From positions 62,001 through 126,000 of the forward strand of contig NZ_BMJI01000001.1 of the NCBI RefSeq assembly GCF_014643255.1: a DNA stretch of 64,000 nt, written 5' to 3'. The stretch is from Tersicoccus solisilvae. Its GTDB lineage: Bacteria; Actinomycetota; Actinomycetes; Actinomycetales; Micrococcaceae. Shown here piece by piece: positions 46,793 through 58,551 of this stretch. The notes beneath the pieces are model-generated. The model had not been told where the DNA came from. It saw only the letters and a list, made by a program, of their open reading frames with translations, and made no database searches. Positions within the stretch are counted from its first letter, which is position 1. The number at the start of each line of letters is the position of its first letter. The translations under genes were made by a program, and so were the position numbers.

Positions 46793-46864
46793 AGGACCGC
46801 TCCTCGTGACGTGGGCCCCTCTGGTGGGGCCGACGCATGCGTACTCTACGGCGGCAGCCCGACG

Positions 46865-48145
46865 TCAGGCGTCCGAACCGCCGCCGGTCGCCGAGCGCCG
46901 CCACAGCACCAGTGCCCGACCGGCCAGGCCGACCGCGAACATGGCGATGCCGGTCAGCACGGAGATCCCGGGCAGCGTCACCACGAGCGTCACGCAGCCG
47001 AGCAGCCCGAGCGCGTTGAGGGCACGTGGCCACCGCCGGTCCGAGGCCGGCTGCGTGAAGGCGGCGGCGTTCGCGATCGCGTAGTACAGCAGCACGCCGA
47101 AGGACGAGAATCCGATCACGCCCCGCAGGTCGGTGGTCAGCACGAGCAGACTGACGACGACGGCGAGCGCCAGCTCCGCATGATGCGGCACCCGCCGGGT
47201 CGGATGCACGGCGGCGAGCCAACCGGGCAGGTCCCGGTTCCGGGCCATCGCCAGACCGGTCCGCCCGATTCCGGCGATCAGCGCGAGCAGAGCGCCGAGG
47301 CTCGCGACGGCCGCCCCGATCCGCACCACGGGGGCCAGCGCCCCGGCCCCGCTCTGCTCGACCGCGTCCACCAGCGGCGCCGTCGACGCGGCCAGGGTCG
47401 CCGGCCCCACGGCGGCGAGCGCCGAGACGCCCACCACCGCGTAGACGACGACCGCCACACCCAACGCCAGGGGGATGGCCCGCGGGATCGTCGTGCGGGG
47501 GCGGACCACCTCCTCCCCCATCGTCGCGATCCGGGCGTACCCGGCGAAGGCGAAGAACAGCAGGCCGGCCGCCTGCAGGACGCCGAGAGCGCCCCCGGGA
47601 TCGGGAGCTCCGGCCAGGCGAGCCATCCCGCCGTCGCGCGCCGTCCAGAGGCCGATCACCAGGACCGCGAGACACAGCAGCGTGATCGCCACCAGGATCC
47701 GCGTCAACGCGGCCGTCCGGGTGACCCCGCGCAGATTCAGTGCGGCGAGCGCCAGGACGGCGACGACGGCGACGCCCCGCTGGGCGATCTCGGGTCCCGG
47801 CACCACGTAGGCGGCGAAGGTCAGCGCCATGGCGGCGCACGACGCCGTCTTGCCGACGACGAAGCCCCAGCCGGCCGTGAAGCCCCACCAGGGTCCGAGC
47901 CGTTCTCGGCCGTAGACGTACGTTCCGCCGGAGGTCGGGTAGGCGGCGGCGAGCTGCGCGGAGGCCACCGCGTTGGCGTAGGCGATGACCGCGGCGACGG
48001 CCAGGCCGAGCAACAGCCAGCTGCCGGCAGCGCGTGCCGCGGGGCCGAAGGCCGCGAAGACGCCCGCTCCGATCATCGACCCGACGCCGATCACGACGGC
48101 GTCGCGCAGGCCGAGCCGGCGGGCGAGCCGATCGTCTCCGCTCAT
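46865..48145 (-). CDS. APC-family permease (amino acid or amine)
   Basis: A 426-residue transporter with about 12 helices. The N-terminus RRLGLRDAVVIGVGSMIGAGVFAAFGPAA and the segment AAAYPTSGGTYVYGRERLGPWWGFTAGW are typical of the APC group with cationic or neutral amino-acid substrates (CAT-like). ATG at 48145 is preceded by AAGGAG. It is not visibly linked to a metabolic gene, so specificity is unknown. Confidence 0.82.
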   Translation of the reverse strand: MSGDDRLARRLGLRDAVVIGVGSMIGAGVFAAFGPAARAAGSWLLLGLAVAAVIAYANAVASAQLAAAYPTSGGTYVYGRERLGPWWGFTAGWGFVVGKTASCAAMALTFAAYVVPGPEIAQRGVAVVAVLALAALNLRGVTRTAALTRILVAITLLCLAVLVIGLWTARDGGMARLAGAPDPGGALGVLQAAGLLFFAFAGYARIATMGEEVVRPRTTIPRAIPLALGVAVVVYAVVGVSALAAVGPATLAASTAPLVDAVEQSGAGALAPVVRIGAAVASLGALLALIAGIGRTGLAMARNRDLPGWLAAVHPTRRVPHHAELALAVVVSLLVLTTDLRGVIGFSSFGVLLYYAIANAAAFTQPASDRRWPRALNALGLLGCVTLVVTLPGISVLTGIAMFAVGLAGRALVLWRRSATGGGSDA

Positions 48146-48221
48146 CGCTGCTCCTTCATGCAGCCGCGTCTGCGCGGCGTCGACGCTGCCGACCGGCGTG
48201 GCCGCCGACCGTCGCGGAAGG

Positions 48222-48518
48222 TCAGCGGCGGCCGGCGGTGAGGGAGGCGAGGGCGGTCGCTCCCGCCACTGTGGCCACGGAGGGCCAGGCGCCGAGCTTC
48301 TTCGCCAGGGGGTGCGAGCCGCCGAAGGCGCCGAGGTAGACGGCCGTGAGCGCCGCCGCACGCCCGGTGCCGACGTTCTGCTTCCAGCCGGCGAACGCGG
48401 CGGCACCGGCAGCGGCGAGGACGACGCCCCCGAGCGGGCGAATGCCGCTCAACCGGGCGACGGCGTACCCCCCGAACAGTCCGGTGGCGGTCATGGCGGT
48501 GGGCACGAGCACGTTCAC
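48222..48518 (-). CDS. Small membrane protein (98 aa), function unknown
   Basis: Starts at GTG 48518 with AAGGAG upstream (48528-48533 on the plus strand) and has two to three hydrophobic segments (VNVLVPTAMTATGLFGGYAV, GVVLAAAGAAAFAG, VATVAGATALASL). Small actinobacterial membrane proteins of this type are conserved, but without known role. It may be co-transcribed with the permease that follows, 76 bp away. Confidence 0.65.
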   Translation of the reverse strand: MNVLVPTAMTATGLFGGYAVARLSGIRPLGGVVLAAAGAAAFAGWKQNVGTGRAAALTAVYLGAFGGSHPLAKKLGAWPSVATVAGATALASLTAGRR

Positions 48519-48723
48519 GTGGTCGCTCTCCTTCGGGGTGGGATACGGGTCGCACAAGGGATTCTTCGGGCAGCCTACGCGGCGCGGCTGAACGCCGGCA
48601 GGTCACGATGACGACACTTCTGTTACCGGAACGTTATGCAGGGGTAGACTTTCCCAACGGTCTCAGCGGTCGAAAGTTCCTGGCGTCGGTGCGACATCGG
48701 CGTCCTGTATCAGAGGTGACCCC

Positions 48724-51240
48724 ATGACATCCGCCCTTCCCGTCCTCCCGTCCCCCCGCCCGCGCCCGCCGGCGCGGCGTCTGGTGCGCGGTGCGTCCGT
48801 CCTGGCCGTGCTCGCCGGCCTGCTCACCGCGCCCACGGCCGCGGCGCCGGCGCAGGCCGCCGTCGCCAGTACGGGCGCCGTGTGTCGCGCGATGACGACG
48901 CCGATCTTCCAGACCGACAAGCCGGCACCGGGCGGTTCCCTGCTGACCCGGTGGGAGAACGAGTCGCTCCAGTCGACCACGCGGTACGGATACACCCAGA
49001 ACCGCGGCCGCGTCTTCCAGGCGGGCAGCGCGGCTCTCTCGGGCACGACGGCGGTCCACCGCCTCTACAAGTCCGGCGTCAACGACTTCCGCTGGTCCCT
49101 GGACGCAGCGGTGCGGTCGACGCTGAAGGCACAGGGCTACGTCGACCAGGGCGTCAACTTTTACGCGACGGCCGGTCAGGTCGACACCTGCCAGGTGGCC
49201 GTCGACGAGTACGCGGACGCCACCGGCCGCAACCATCGCGTCGCCGTCCGCGGCAGCGCGCTGGCCGCCTCGCTGGTCACCCAGCGGTGGTCCCGCGTGG
49301 GAACCCCGTTCTGGACCGCGCGGGCCACGACGCCCGCGACGTCGGCGCCGGCTCCCGCGCCCGCACCGGCTCCCGGGCCCGCGCCGGCACCGGCCCCCGC
49401 GCCGGGGGCGGCCGGCCCGGTCACCACGACCACCACGACCGCCGGACTCGACCCGGAGGGGACGCGCATCCCGGACACCGCGTATCCGATTCCCGCGGGC
49501 GCGGTGTTCATGTCACCGCAGGGTAACGACGGCAACCGGGGCACCACGGTGGCGGCACCCGTCCGGACGCTGAACCGGGCGATCGACCTCGTGCCGGCCG
49601 GGGGCACGATCGTGCTGCGGGGCGGCACGTACCGCGATGCCGCCACCGACGGGGGCGCCGCTCGCATCACCGCGAAGGCGCTGACCCTCCAGGCCTACCC
49701 CCACGAGCAGCCCTGGCTGGACGGCTCCGACGTGGTCTCGGCCGATCGCTTCGTCAAGCGTGGCGCCGGCTGGGCCACTCCGTGGTCGACGCCGACGTTC
49801 TGCGCAGGTCGCTACTACGAGCGCGAGCCACTGGCGCAGAAGTCCGACAACTCCGGGCCGTGTGCCCACCGCGACTTCGCCGTCGTCGGCGCGGGGGACA
49901 CGCTCCCGTCGGACCCGCAGCAGGCCTTCATCGACGGCGTGCCCCAGACCCAGGTCGCCCACGCGAGCAGCCTGCGCCCGGGCACGTTCTACTACGACTG
50001 GTCCGCCCGGACGCTTCAGCTGGGCACGGATCCGGCGGGTCGACGCGTGGAGCTGACCGCCCGGCCGAAGGCGCTGATCCTCGGCACGACGTCGGGCTCC
50101 GGCGTCTCCTGGGCGCTCAAGGGAATCGGCGTCCGCCGCTACGGGAGCAACCCCAACGACGGCATTAGCGCCGGAGCCGTCTACGTGGGCAACGGCCGCA
50201 CCACCGTCGAGAACTCCGTGTTCACCGCCAACGCCGCGGCCGGCCTGGTCTTCAGCACGCCGCAGCCGACCACCCGCGTCAGCCGGTCGGTGTTCGCGTG
50301 GAACGGGGACACCCCCCTGGGGGCGAACGGCGACTCCCGCGCCGGGCGAGACTCGGACTTCACCGTCGCGAACAACGTGTTCAACCGGAACGTGTGGGAG
50401 GACCTCGGCGTCGACTGCACGATCTCGTGCGGGCAGGCGGCGGTCAAGCTGGCCCACCTGCAGAAGTTCACACTCACCGGCAACCTCGTGCAGAACAGCG
50501 GCGGCAACGCGATCGGGCTGTGGTGCGACTCGCTGTGCCGCAACGGCACCTACACCTACAACACGATCCGCGACATCGGTGGCATCGGCATCTTCCACGA
50601 GGTGTCGGACACCGGGCTGATCGCCGGCAACGTGATCGACGGCGCCTCCGCAGGCATCCAGGTGACGTCGGCGAACACGAAGGTCTACCACAACACCCTC
50701 CTGCACATCCGCGAGGACGTGCCGATCCGGGTCTACGACGACGCCCGCACGCAGGGCCTGTTCGGCATGACCGACGTCGGCCCGGACGTGCGCAACGTCG
50801 AGCTGAAGTACAACGTGATCGCCGAGTCGGACCACATGGCCTACGCCGTGAACCCGGACGGCACCTACCGGGCCGCGGCCAACACCCTGCCGGCTGCGTA
50901 CTTCTCCGCGTTCGACGACAACCTCGTGGTCTCCCGCGCCGACGCCAACCCGCTGTTCATGGCGTGGCGCAGCGACCTGGCCGCACCGGTCGCGTACTTC
51001 CGGGCCGCCGACCGGGCGCGGTTCTCCGCGTCGTTCCGCGGCTACGAGTCACGGTCGACGTGGCGGATCGGCGCGCTCGACAGTGTGATGCCTCGGGCGG
51101 CCCGTGGCGACTACACCCTCGCGACCGGAGCCCCCGGCGTGAGGCTGGCCGGCGCCCTACCGGCCGACGTCGCGCGGGCCCTGGGCGTCACGACCACGTC
51201 CACCCGTTACCTCGGAGCGCTGCCCGCCCCGCGCGGCTGA
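48724..51240 (+). CDS. Secreted right-handed beta-helix protein with DUF5648-like N-domain
   Basis: An 838-residue exported protein. A signal peptide (RRLVRGASVLAVLAGLLTAPTAAAPAQA, cleavage near residue 45) leads to a DUF5648-like repeat (AVHRLYKSGVNDFRWSLD...GYVDQGVNFYAT), a Pro/Ala linker, and from about 260 a pectate-lyase-like right-handed parallel beta-helix (GAVFMSPQGNDGN...GTIVLRGGTYRD) with typical NxVFxxN ladders. It is likely a cell-wall or extracellular polysaccharide-acting or -binding protein. No catalytic residues are clear, and no anchor is seen at the C-terminus. The gene stands alone after an AT-rich leader. Confidence 0.82.
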   Translation: MTSALPVLPSPRPRPPARRLVRGASVLAVLAGLLTAPTAAAPAQAAVASTGAVCRAMTTPIFQTDKPAPGGSLLTRWENESLQSTTRYGYTQNRGRVFQAGSAALSGTTAVHRLYKSGVNDFRWSLDAAVRSTLKAQGYVDQGVNFYATAGQVDTCQVAVDEYADATGRNHRVAVRGSALAASLVTQRWSRVGTPFWTARATTPATSAPAPAPAPAPGPAPAPAPAPGAAGPVTTTTTTAGLDPEGTRIPDTAYPIPAGAVFMSPQGNDGNRGTTVAAPVRTLNRAIDLVPAGGTIVLRGGTYRDAATDGGAARITAKALTLQAYPHEQPWLDGSDVVSADRFVKRGAGWATPWSTPTFCAGRYYEREPLAQKSDNSGPCAHRDFAVVGAGDTLPSDPQQAFIDGVPQTQVAHASSLRPGTFYYDWSARTLQLGTDPAGRRVELTARPKALILGTTSGSGVSWALKGIGVRRYGSNPNDGISAGAVYVGNGRTTVENSVFTANAAAGLVFSTPQPTTRVSRSVFAWNGDTPLGANGDSRAGRDSDFTVANNVFNRNVWEDLGVDCTISCGQAAVKLAHLQKFTLTGNLVQNSGGNAIGLWCDSLCRNGTYTYNTIRDIGGIGIFHEVSDTGLIAGNVIDGASAGIQVTSANTKVYHNTLLHIREDVPIRVYDDARTQGLFGMTDVGPDVRNVELKYNVIAESDHMAYAVNPDGTYRAAANTLPAAYFSAFDDNLVVSRADANPLFMAWRSDLAAPVAYFRAADRARFSASFRGYESRSTWRIGALDSVMPRAARGDYTLATGAPGVRLAGALPADVARALGVTTTSTRYLGALPAPRG

Positions 51241-51272
51241 GCCCGGCCGCCGGAATCACCCGTGCCCGCCGC

Positions 51273-51908
51273 TCACACCCACGCGACCGCGCGCACCGGG
51301 GCGGCGTCACCGTCGGCCAGGGGCAGCGGGAAGACGCCGACGCGGACGCGTCGGGGCAGCGCCGTGAGCCCGGTGAGGTTCTCCACGATCAGTCCGTCGG
51401 CGCCGAGCACCCTCGCGTGCACCGGCAGAGCGGGCGGTCCGTGTTGCAGCGTCGCGTCCGGACTGAGCGTGTCCACGCCCAGCACCCGCATGCCCCAGTC
51501 CAGCAGCTCCACCGCGACATCGGGGGCCAGGACGGGGTGACGGAGGGCGGTGGGCCCGGCGGCGAGATGACGGTCCCACCCGGTGGCCATGAGCACGCGG
51601 GCGGGCACGGCGGCCGGCAGGTCCCCGAGACGGGCGAGCGTGATCACCTCCCCGGGCGCGAGCCCGTCCACCCGCAGCACGAGGGCCTCGCCGGTCAGCT
51701 CCCCGAGGTCGACGCGATCGACGGTGCGGCCGCCCGGGACGACGTGCGCCGGCGCGTCGACGTGGGTGCCCGTGTGCGAGCCGAGCCGAAGGCCGGTGAC
51801 CGCGACGCCGTCGTCCGCCAGGGTGAGCGCCGGGCGACAGTCCACGAGCGGGTCGCCGGGCACGACGGTCATGCCCGGGCGGATCGGCTGGGTCAGGTCC
51901 ACGAGCAT
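51273..51908 (-). CDS. Cyclase-family (kynurenine-formamidase-like) hydrolase
   Basis: A 211-residue metal-dependent hydrolase of the cyclase/KynB group. The metal motif is HTGTHVDAPAHV (HxGTHxDxPxH), preceded by the usual DLTQPIRPGMTVVPGDP. It would open a ring or an N-formyl amide. ATG at 51908 was chosen; the longer frame adds 14 unlikely residues. It is divergent from the heat-shock Clp gene, with two HAIR-like boxes in the gap. Confidence 0.82.
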   Translation of the reverse strand: MLVDLTQPIRPGMTVVPGDPLVDCRPALTLADDGVAVTGLRLGSHTGTHVDAPAHVVPGGRTVDRVDLGELTGEALVLRVDGLAPGEVITLARLGDLPAAVPARVLMATGWDRHLAAGPTALRHPVLAPDVAVELLDWGMRVLGVDTLSPDATLQHGPPALPVHARVLGADGLIVENLTGLTALPRRVRVGVFPLPLADGDAAPVRAVAWV

Positions 51909-51930
51909 GCCCCCATCCTGCCCGCTGTGA

Positions 51931-51951
51931 GGTGAGTCGCGTCGACTCAAG
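51931..51951. promoter_or_regulatory. HAIR-like box 1 (HspR target) before the Clp gene
   Basis: GGTGAGT-N7-ACTCAAG: the right half matches the HAIR consensus CTTGAGT-N7-ACTCAAG at all seven positions and the left half at five of seven, with the correct 7-base spacer. HspR, the actinobacterial heat-shock repressor, binds such sites. Confidence 0.6.
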
Positions 51952-51992
51952 GTGCGGTCCGGGCAGGAATAACCTCTGCGGCACGGCGTTGA

Positions 51993-52013
51993 GATGAGTG
52001 AACTTCACTCAGG
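51993..52013. promoter_or_regulatory. HAIR-like box 2 (HspR target), containing a perfect palindrome
   Basis: GATGAGT-N7-ACTCAGG lies 19 bases before the Clp start and keeps the 7-base spacer; its centre is the perfect palindrome TGAGTGAACTTCACTCA (51995-52011). A second HAIR-like copy next to the start suggests tight heat-shock repression. Confidence 0.55.
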
Positions 52014-52031
52014 TTCTCAGGAGGAAACCCC

Positions 52032-54593
52032 ATGCCCATGTTCTTCGGACCCGCCGCCGCCGGTAGTGGATCGTTCGAGGACTTCCTGGCCCAGTATCTG
52101 CAGGGCCAGCGGACGTCCCGTTCCGGACGCCCGGTCGACCTCACCCGTCTGCTCTCCCGCCGCACCCACGACGTCGTCGCCGGCGCCGTCCGGTTCGCCG
52201 CCGAGCACGGTCACCACGACGTCGACGCGCTGCACCTGCTGCGCGTCATGGTCCAGCGGGACGACATCAGCGAGGGGCTTCGCCACCTCGGAACGGATCC
52301 CGACGACGTCGTGCGCGCGATCGATGCCCGGCTGCCGGAGAAGGCCGACCAGCCCGCGGGGGCCGCCCCGTCGCTGACCCACTCTGCCCAGCGCGTCCTG
52401 TTGGACGCGTACCAGGTGGCCCGCTCGTTCGGTTCCACGTACATCGACCCGGAGCACCTGTTCTTCGCGCTCGTCCTCAACCAGGACGCACCGGCGGGCC
52501 AGATCCTCACGGGTGCCGGCATCACCCCGCAGACCCTGCAGCAGGCCGGCGCCGAGGAGGCCGCCCGTCAGCAGGGCGCCCAGCAGGGCTCCGGTCCCGC
52601 AGGGCAGAACGGTGAATCCATGCTCGCGAAGTACGGCACCGACCTGACCGAGCGCGCCCGCGACCACGAGCTGGACCCGGTGATCGGCCGTGCCGACGAG
52701 ATCGAACAGGCCATCGAGATCCTCGCCCGCCGCACCAAGAACAACCCGGTGCTCATCGGCGAGGCCGGCGTCGGCAAGACCGCCGTCGTCGAGGGTCTGG
52801 CCCAGGCGATCGTCGCGGACGAGGTGCCCGCCCAGCTGAGCGGCAAGCGCGTCATCTCGCTCGACCTGCCCGGCATGGTCGCCGGCACCCGCTACCGGGG
52901 TGACTTCGAGGAGCGTCTGACGAAGACGCTCGACGAGATCGCGGAGCAGAAGGACGACGTCATCGTGTTCCTCGACGAGCTGCACACCGTCGTCGGCGCC
53001 GGAGGCGGCTCCGAGGGCGGCATGGACGCGGGCAACATCCTCAAGCCGAAGCTGGCCCGTGGCGAGCTGCACCTGATCGGCGCCACCACCCTGGGCGAGT
53101 ACCGCAAGATCGAGAAGGACCCGGCCCTGGAGCGCCGCTTCCAGCCCGTCACGGTCGGGGAGCCGAGCGTCGAGGACGCCGTGCTCATCCTGACCGGGCT
53201 GAAGGACCGCTACGAGGAGCACCACGGGGTCACCTACACGGACGACGCCCTGCGCGCCGCCGTCGAGATGTCCCACCGCTACGTCACCGACCGGTACCTG
53301 CCGGACAAGGCGATCGATCTGATCGACCAGGCCGGCGCTCGGCTGAGCCTGCGCCACGGCCCCGCCGTCGACGTCGACGCCCTCCGTGCCGAGGTCGCCC
53401 GGCTGGAGGCCGCGAAGGAGGACGCCGTCGCGGACGAGCGCTACGAGGAGGCCTCGACGCTGCGCGACGCGGTCGAGATCGCCAAGGGCAAGGTGGCCGA
53501 CGCCGAGCTGTCCGCGACGCACGCGGCCGGCACCGGTGATGCGGATCGCACCGTGGACGAGGACCTGATCGCGCAGATCATCTCCCGCGCCACCGGCATC
53601 CCCGCCGCCCGGCTGACCGAGGACGACAAGTCCCGGCTCTCCCACCTCGAGACCGACCTGCACCAGCGGGTCATCGGCCAGGAGGACGCGGTGACCGCGA
53701 TCGCCCGCGCCGTGCGCCGCAACCGCACCGGGATGGGCGACGCCGACCGGCCGGTGGGCAGCTTCCTGTTCCTCGGCCCGACCGGCGTGGGCAAGACCGA
53801 GCTGACCAAGGCGCTGGCCGCCTCCCTGTTCGGCGACGAGTCCGCGATGATCCGCCTCGACATGAGCGAGTTCGGCGAGCGGCACACCGTCAGCCGGCTG
53901 GTCGGCGCCCCTCCGGGGTACGTCGGGTACGACGAGGCGGGGCAACTGACGGAGAAGGTCCGCCGGAACCCGTACTCGGTGATCCTGCTCGACGAGGTCG
54001 AGAAGGCGCACCCGGACGTGTTCAACCTGCTGCTGCAGGTGCTCGACGACGGCCGCCTGACCGACGGTCAGGGCCGCACCGTGGACTTCCGCAACACGGT
54101 CGTGGTGATGACGTCCAACGTCGGTTCCGAGTTCCTCGCGAGCAAGGGCGGCGCGCTCGGCTTCCACACCGGCAACGCCGACGGGTTCGGCTCCGAGGAG
54201 GAGCTGCGCGCCCGGGTGATGGGCCGGCTGCGGGAGACCATGCGGCCCGAGTTCATCAACCGGATCGACGACATCGTGCTGTTCCGCAAGCTCGAGAAGG
54301 ACCAGCTGCGCTCCATCGTGGGCCTGCAGCTGGGCCGGACCCGGGCCCGGCTGAGCGCCCAGGGCATCACCCTGACGGTCGAGCCGGACGCGGTCGACTG
54401 GCTGGCCGACGCCGGATACGAGCCCGAGTACGGCGCTCGCCCGCTGCGCCGGACGATCCAGCGCCACGTCGACGACGCCGTCGCCGACCTGCTGGTCGCC
54501 GGGTCGCTGCACAAGGGCGGCACCGCCGTGGTGGGCGTCGCGGACGGCGCGTTGACCGTGACCCCCGCGCGGGTGGAGACGCTGGCGGCCTGA
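52032..54593 (+). CDS. Heat-shock Clp ATPase (ClpC-like, two AAA domains)
   Basis: An 853-residue HSP100 unfoldase. Two Clp N repeats come first, then AAA domain 1 (Walker A GEAGVGKT at about 243, DExx FLDELHT) and AAA domain 2 (Walker A GPTGVGKT at about 582, [23 protein letters not shown]). The middle domain is short and carries a UVR-like motif ([17 protein letters not shown]), so it is closer to ClpC than to ClpB. It may feed ClpP or act as a disaggregase. ATG has AGGAGG upstream, and two HAIR-like boxes point to HspR control. The N-domain is unusual ([20 protein letters not shown]), as in a stress-induced Clp paralogue of Micrococcaceae. Confidence 0.9.
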   Translation: MPMFFGPAAAGSGSFEDFLAQYLQGQRTSRSGRPVDLTRLLSRRTHDVVAGAVRFAAEHGHHDVDALHLLRVMVQRDDISEGLRHLGTDPDDVVRAIDARLPEKADQPAGAAPSLTHSAQRVLLDAYQVARSFGSTYIDPEHLFFALVLNQDAPAGQILTGAGITPQTLQQAGAEEAARQQGAQQGSGPAGQNGESMLAKYGTDLTERARDHELDPVIGRADEIEQAIEILARRTKNNPVLIGEAGVGKTAVVEGLAQAIVADEVPAQLSGKRVISLDLPGMVAGTRYRGDFEERLTKTLDEIAEQKDDVIVFLDELHTVVGAGGGSEGGMDAGNILKPKLARGELHLIGATTLGEYRKIEKDPALERRFQPVTVGEPSVEDAVLILTGLKDRYEEHHGVTYTDDALRAAVEMSHRYVTDRYLPDKAIDLIDQAGARLSLRHGPAVDVDALRAEVARLEAAKEDAVADERYEEASTLRDAVEIAKGKVADAELSATHAAGTGDADRTVDEDLIAQIISRATGIPAARLTEDDKSRLSHLETDLHQRVIGQEDAVTAIARAVRRNRTGMGDADRPVGSFLFLGPTGVGKTELTKALAASLFGDESAMIRLDMSEFGERHTVSRLVGAPPGYVGYDEAGQLTEKVRRNPYSVILLDEVEKAHPDVFNLLLQVLDDGRLTDGQGRTVDFRNTVVVMTSNVGSEFLASKGGALGFHTGNADGFGSEEELRARVMGRLRETMRPEFINRIDDIVLFRKLEKDQLRSIVGLQLGRTRARLSAQGITLTVEPDAVDWLADAGYEPEYGARPLRRTIQRHVDDAVADLLVAGSLHKGGTAVVGVADGALTVTPARVETLAA

Positions 54594-54610
54594 GGCAGCC
54601 ATCCCGGCAC

Positions 54611-54649
54611 GAGGGGCCGGCCGGACCATCACGTTCCGGCCGGCCTCTC
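54611..54649 (+). terminator. 15-bp hairpin after the Clp gene
   Basis: Arms at 54611-54625 and 54635-54649 (GAGGGGCCGGCCGGA and its reverse complement with one mismatch) with a 9-base loop. The remaining gap up to 54913 holds no gene; its right end has the shared palindrome motif. Confidence 0.8.
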
Positions 54650-54844
54650 GCGTGTCCGAGGCCGGGTTGCGCGCGTCCGCGGTGCAACTGCGACAGCGAG
54701 TGTGACCCGTGGGGCTGCTGTGACGGTGTCGAGGCGACATGCGTCACTCCCGTCCCACTCGGTGTAGCCGTTGGTTCGCGACGCCGCCGCCGGAGTCGCC
54801 GTCAGCAGGAACCCGCTCGTCCGGCTCGCGCACCCCGGCCCTTA

Positions 54845-54858
54845 CTCAGTATGCTGAG
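54845..54858. promoter_or_regulatory. Copy of the TCAGYATGCTGA palindrome before alcohol dehydrogenase 2
   Basis: CTCAGTATGCTGAG, palindromic except for one centre pair, lies 56 bases before GTG 54914. It corresponds to the site at 6436-6447 before the paralogous dehydrogenase. Confidence 0.45.
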
Positions 54859-54913
54859 GATCGACCCGCACGCGGTCCCCACAAGGACCGATCCGACGAA
54901 CGAGGAGGACGAC

Positions 54914-56098
54914 GTGAAGGCAGTCACCTGGCAGGGCAAGCGCAAGGTCTCCACCGAGACGGTGCCGGACCCCACCATCCAGCAGCCCACCGACGCGATC
55001 ATCGAGGTGACGTCGACGGCGATCTGCGGCTCCGACCTGCACCTGTACGAGGTGCTCGGTCCCTACATGAACCCGGGCGACATCCTCGGCCACGAGCCGA
55101 TGGGCATCGTGCGCGAGGTCGGCTCGGGCATCACCAATCTCGCCCCCGGCGACCGCGTCGTCATTCCGTTCAACATCTCCTGCGGCCACTGCTGGATGTG
55201 CACCAACGGCCTCCAGTCGCAGTGCGAGACCACCCAGGTGCGCGAGAAGGGCACGGGCGCCTCGCTGCTCGGCTTCTCCGAGCTGTACGGCGCCGTCCCG
55301 GGCGGACAGGCGGAGTACCTGCGCGTGCCGCACGCCGACTACGGGGCCATGAAGGTTCCCGCTGACGGACCGGACGAGCAGTATCTGTTCCTCTCCGACA
55401 TCCTCCCGACCGCCTGGCAGGGCGTCGAGTACGCCAACGTGCCGGAGGGCGGCACCCTGGTGGTCTACGGTCTGGGCCCCGTGGGCCAGTTCGCGGCCCG
55501 GATCGGCGTGCATCGCGGCTACCAGGTGCTCGCCGTCGAGCCCGAGGCCGACCGACGGGCGATGGCGGAGCGCCACGGCGTGAAGACCATCCCCTGGGGC
55601 GATGACGTCGTCGACCAGATCCGCGAGGAGACCTACGGCCGCGGCGCGGACGGCGTCGTGGACGCCGTCGGCATGGAGGCGCACAGCGCGCCGCTCGGCC
55701 GCACGATGCAGAACGTGGCCGGCCTGTTGCCGGACAAGCTCGCGCAGAAGGCCACCGAGACGATCGGCGTCGATGCGCTGACCGCGTTGAATTCCGCGTT
55801 CGACGCCGTCCGCCGCGGCGGCACCGTCTCCATCTCGGGCGTCTACGGCGGCGCGAAGGATCCGATCAACATGATGAAGCTGTTCGACAAGCAGGTGAAC
55901 CTGCGCATGGGCCAGGCCAACGTGCGCCGCTGGACGGACACGCTGATGCCGCTGGTCTCCGACCCGTCGGACCCGCTGGCCGTGCAGGACATGACCACGC
56001 ACACCGGCAGCCTGGACGACGCGGCGGACCTGTACCGCACGTTCCAGAAGAAGGACGACCACTGCATCAAGGTCGTGCTCAAGCCCCGCGGCGTCTGA
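54914..56098 (+). CDS. Zinc-dependent alcohol dehydrogenase 2 (formaldehyde-dehydrogenase-like MDR)
   Basis: A 394-residue medium-chain dehydrogenase and paralogue of the gene at 6513. It has AICGSDLHLYE, GHEPMG, the Cys cluster SCGHCWMCTNGLQSQCE, the Rossmann VYGLGPVGQFA and a shorter insert than its relative. The catalytic-zinc pattern is intact. GTG at 54914 has GAGGAGG upstream and begins VKAVTWQGK, matching MKAVVWHGE of the paralogue; the longer frame from 54851 starts inside the operator-like palindrome. Substrate unknown. Confidence 0.87.
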   Translation: MKAVTWQGKRKVSTETVPDPTIQQPTDAIIEVTSTAICGSDLHLYEVLGPYMNPGDILGHEPMGIVREVGSGITNLAPGDRVVIPFNISCGHCWMCTNGLQSQCETTQVREKGTGASLLGFSELYGAVPGGQAEYLRVPHADYGAMKVPADGPDEQYLFLSDILPTAWQGVEYANVPEGGTLVVYGLGPVGQFAARIGVHRGYQVLAVEPEADRRAMAERHGVKTIPWGDDVVDQIREETYGRGADGVVDAVGMEAHSAPLGRTMQNVAGLLPDKLAQKATETIGVDALTALNSAFDAVRRGGTVSISGVYGGAKDPINMMKLFDKQVNLRMGQANVRRWTDTLMPLVSDPSDPLAVQDMTTHTGSLDDAADLYRTFQKKDDHCIKVVLKPRGV

Positions 56099-56131
56099 GC
56101 GCACCAACACAGCCGCGCGGCGTCTGAGCGC
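56087..56131. repeat. 16-bp direct repeat across the dehydrogenase stop codon
   Basis: CGCGGCGTCTGAGCGC occurs at 56087-56102 (containing the stop) and again at 56116-56131, 29 bases apart. It looks like a small local duplication. Confidence 0.7.
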
Positions 56132-56179
56132 GGAACAGAATCCCCGCCGGGGAACTCCCTGGCCTCGGTGGAGGGAACG

Positions 56180-56216
56180 AGAAGGGGCCGGATCCTTGAC
56201 GGATCCGGCCCCTTCT
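56180..56216. terminator. 16-bp perfect hairpin between dehydrogenase and catalase
   Basis: Arms at 56180-56195 and 56201-56216 (AGAAGGGGCCGGATCC and its exact reverse complement) with a 5-base loop TTGAC. Convergent genes on both sides stop here; the strongest hairpin in the window. Confidence 0.9.
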
Positions 56217-56235
56217 TCATGCGGTCATCCGCTCG

Positions 56236-58425
<2,190 letters not shown>

Positions 58426-58551
58426 GGTGCTCCTTCGGCTTGGTGGCGACCATTTCTCCGGGTGCCGGGCCGGAGGGCACACCCCCGGGTGATCAGCACC
58501 CTGATGAATCGCCAGCCTACGGCGCTGCCGCCTCCCCCCGCCAGTGAGTCG

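Noticed and set aside
54851-54913. N-terminal extension of alcohol dehydrogenase 2 from ATG 54851
   Set aside because: The ATG is inside the palindrome motif; GTG 54914 has GAGGAGG before it and aligns with the start of its paralogue.
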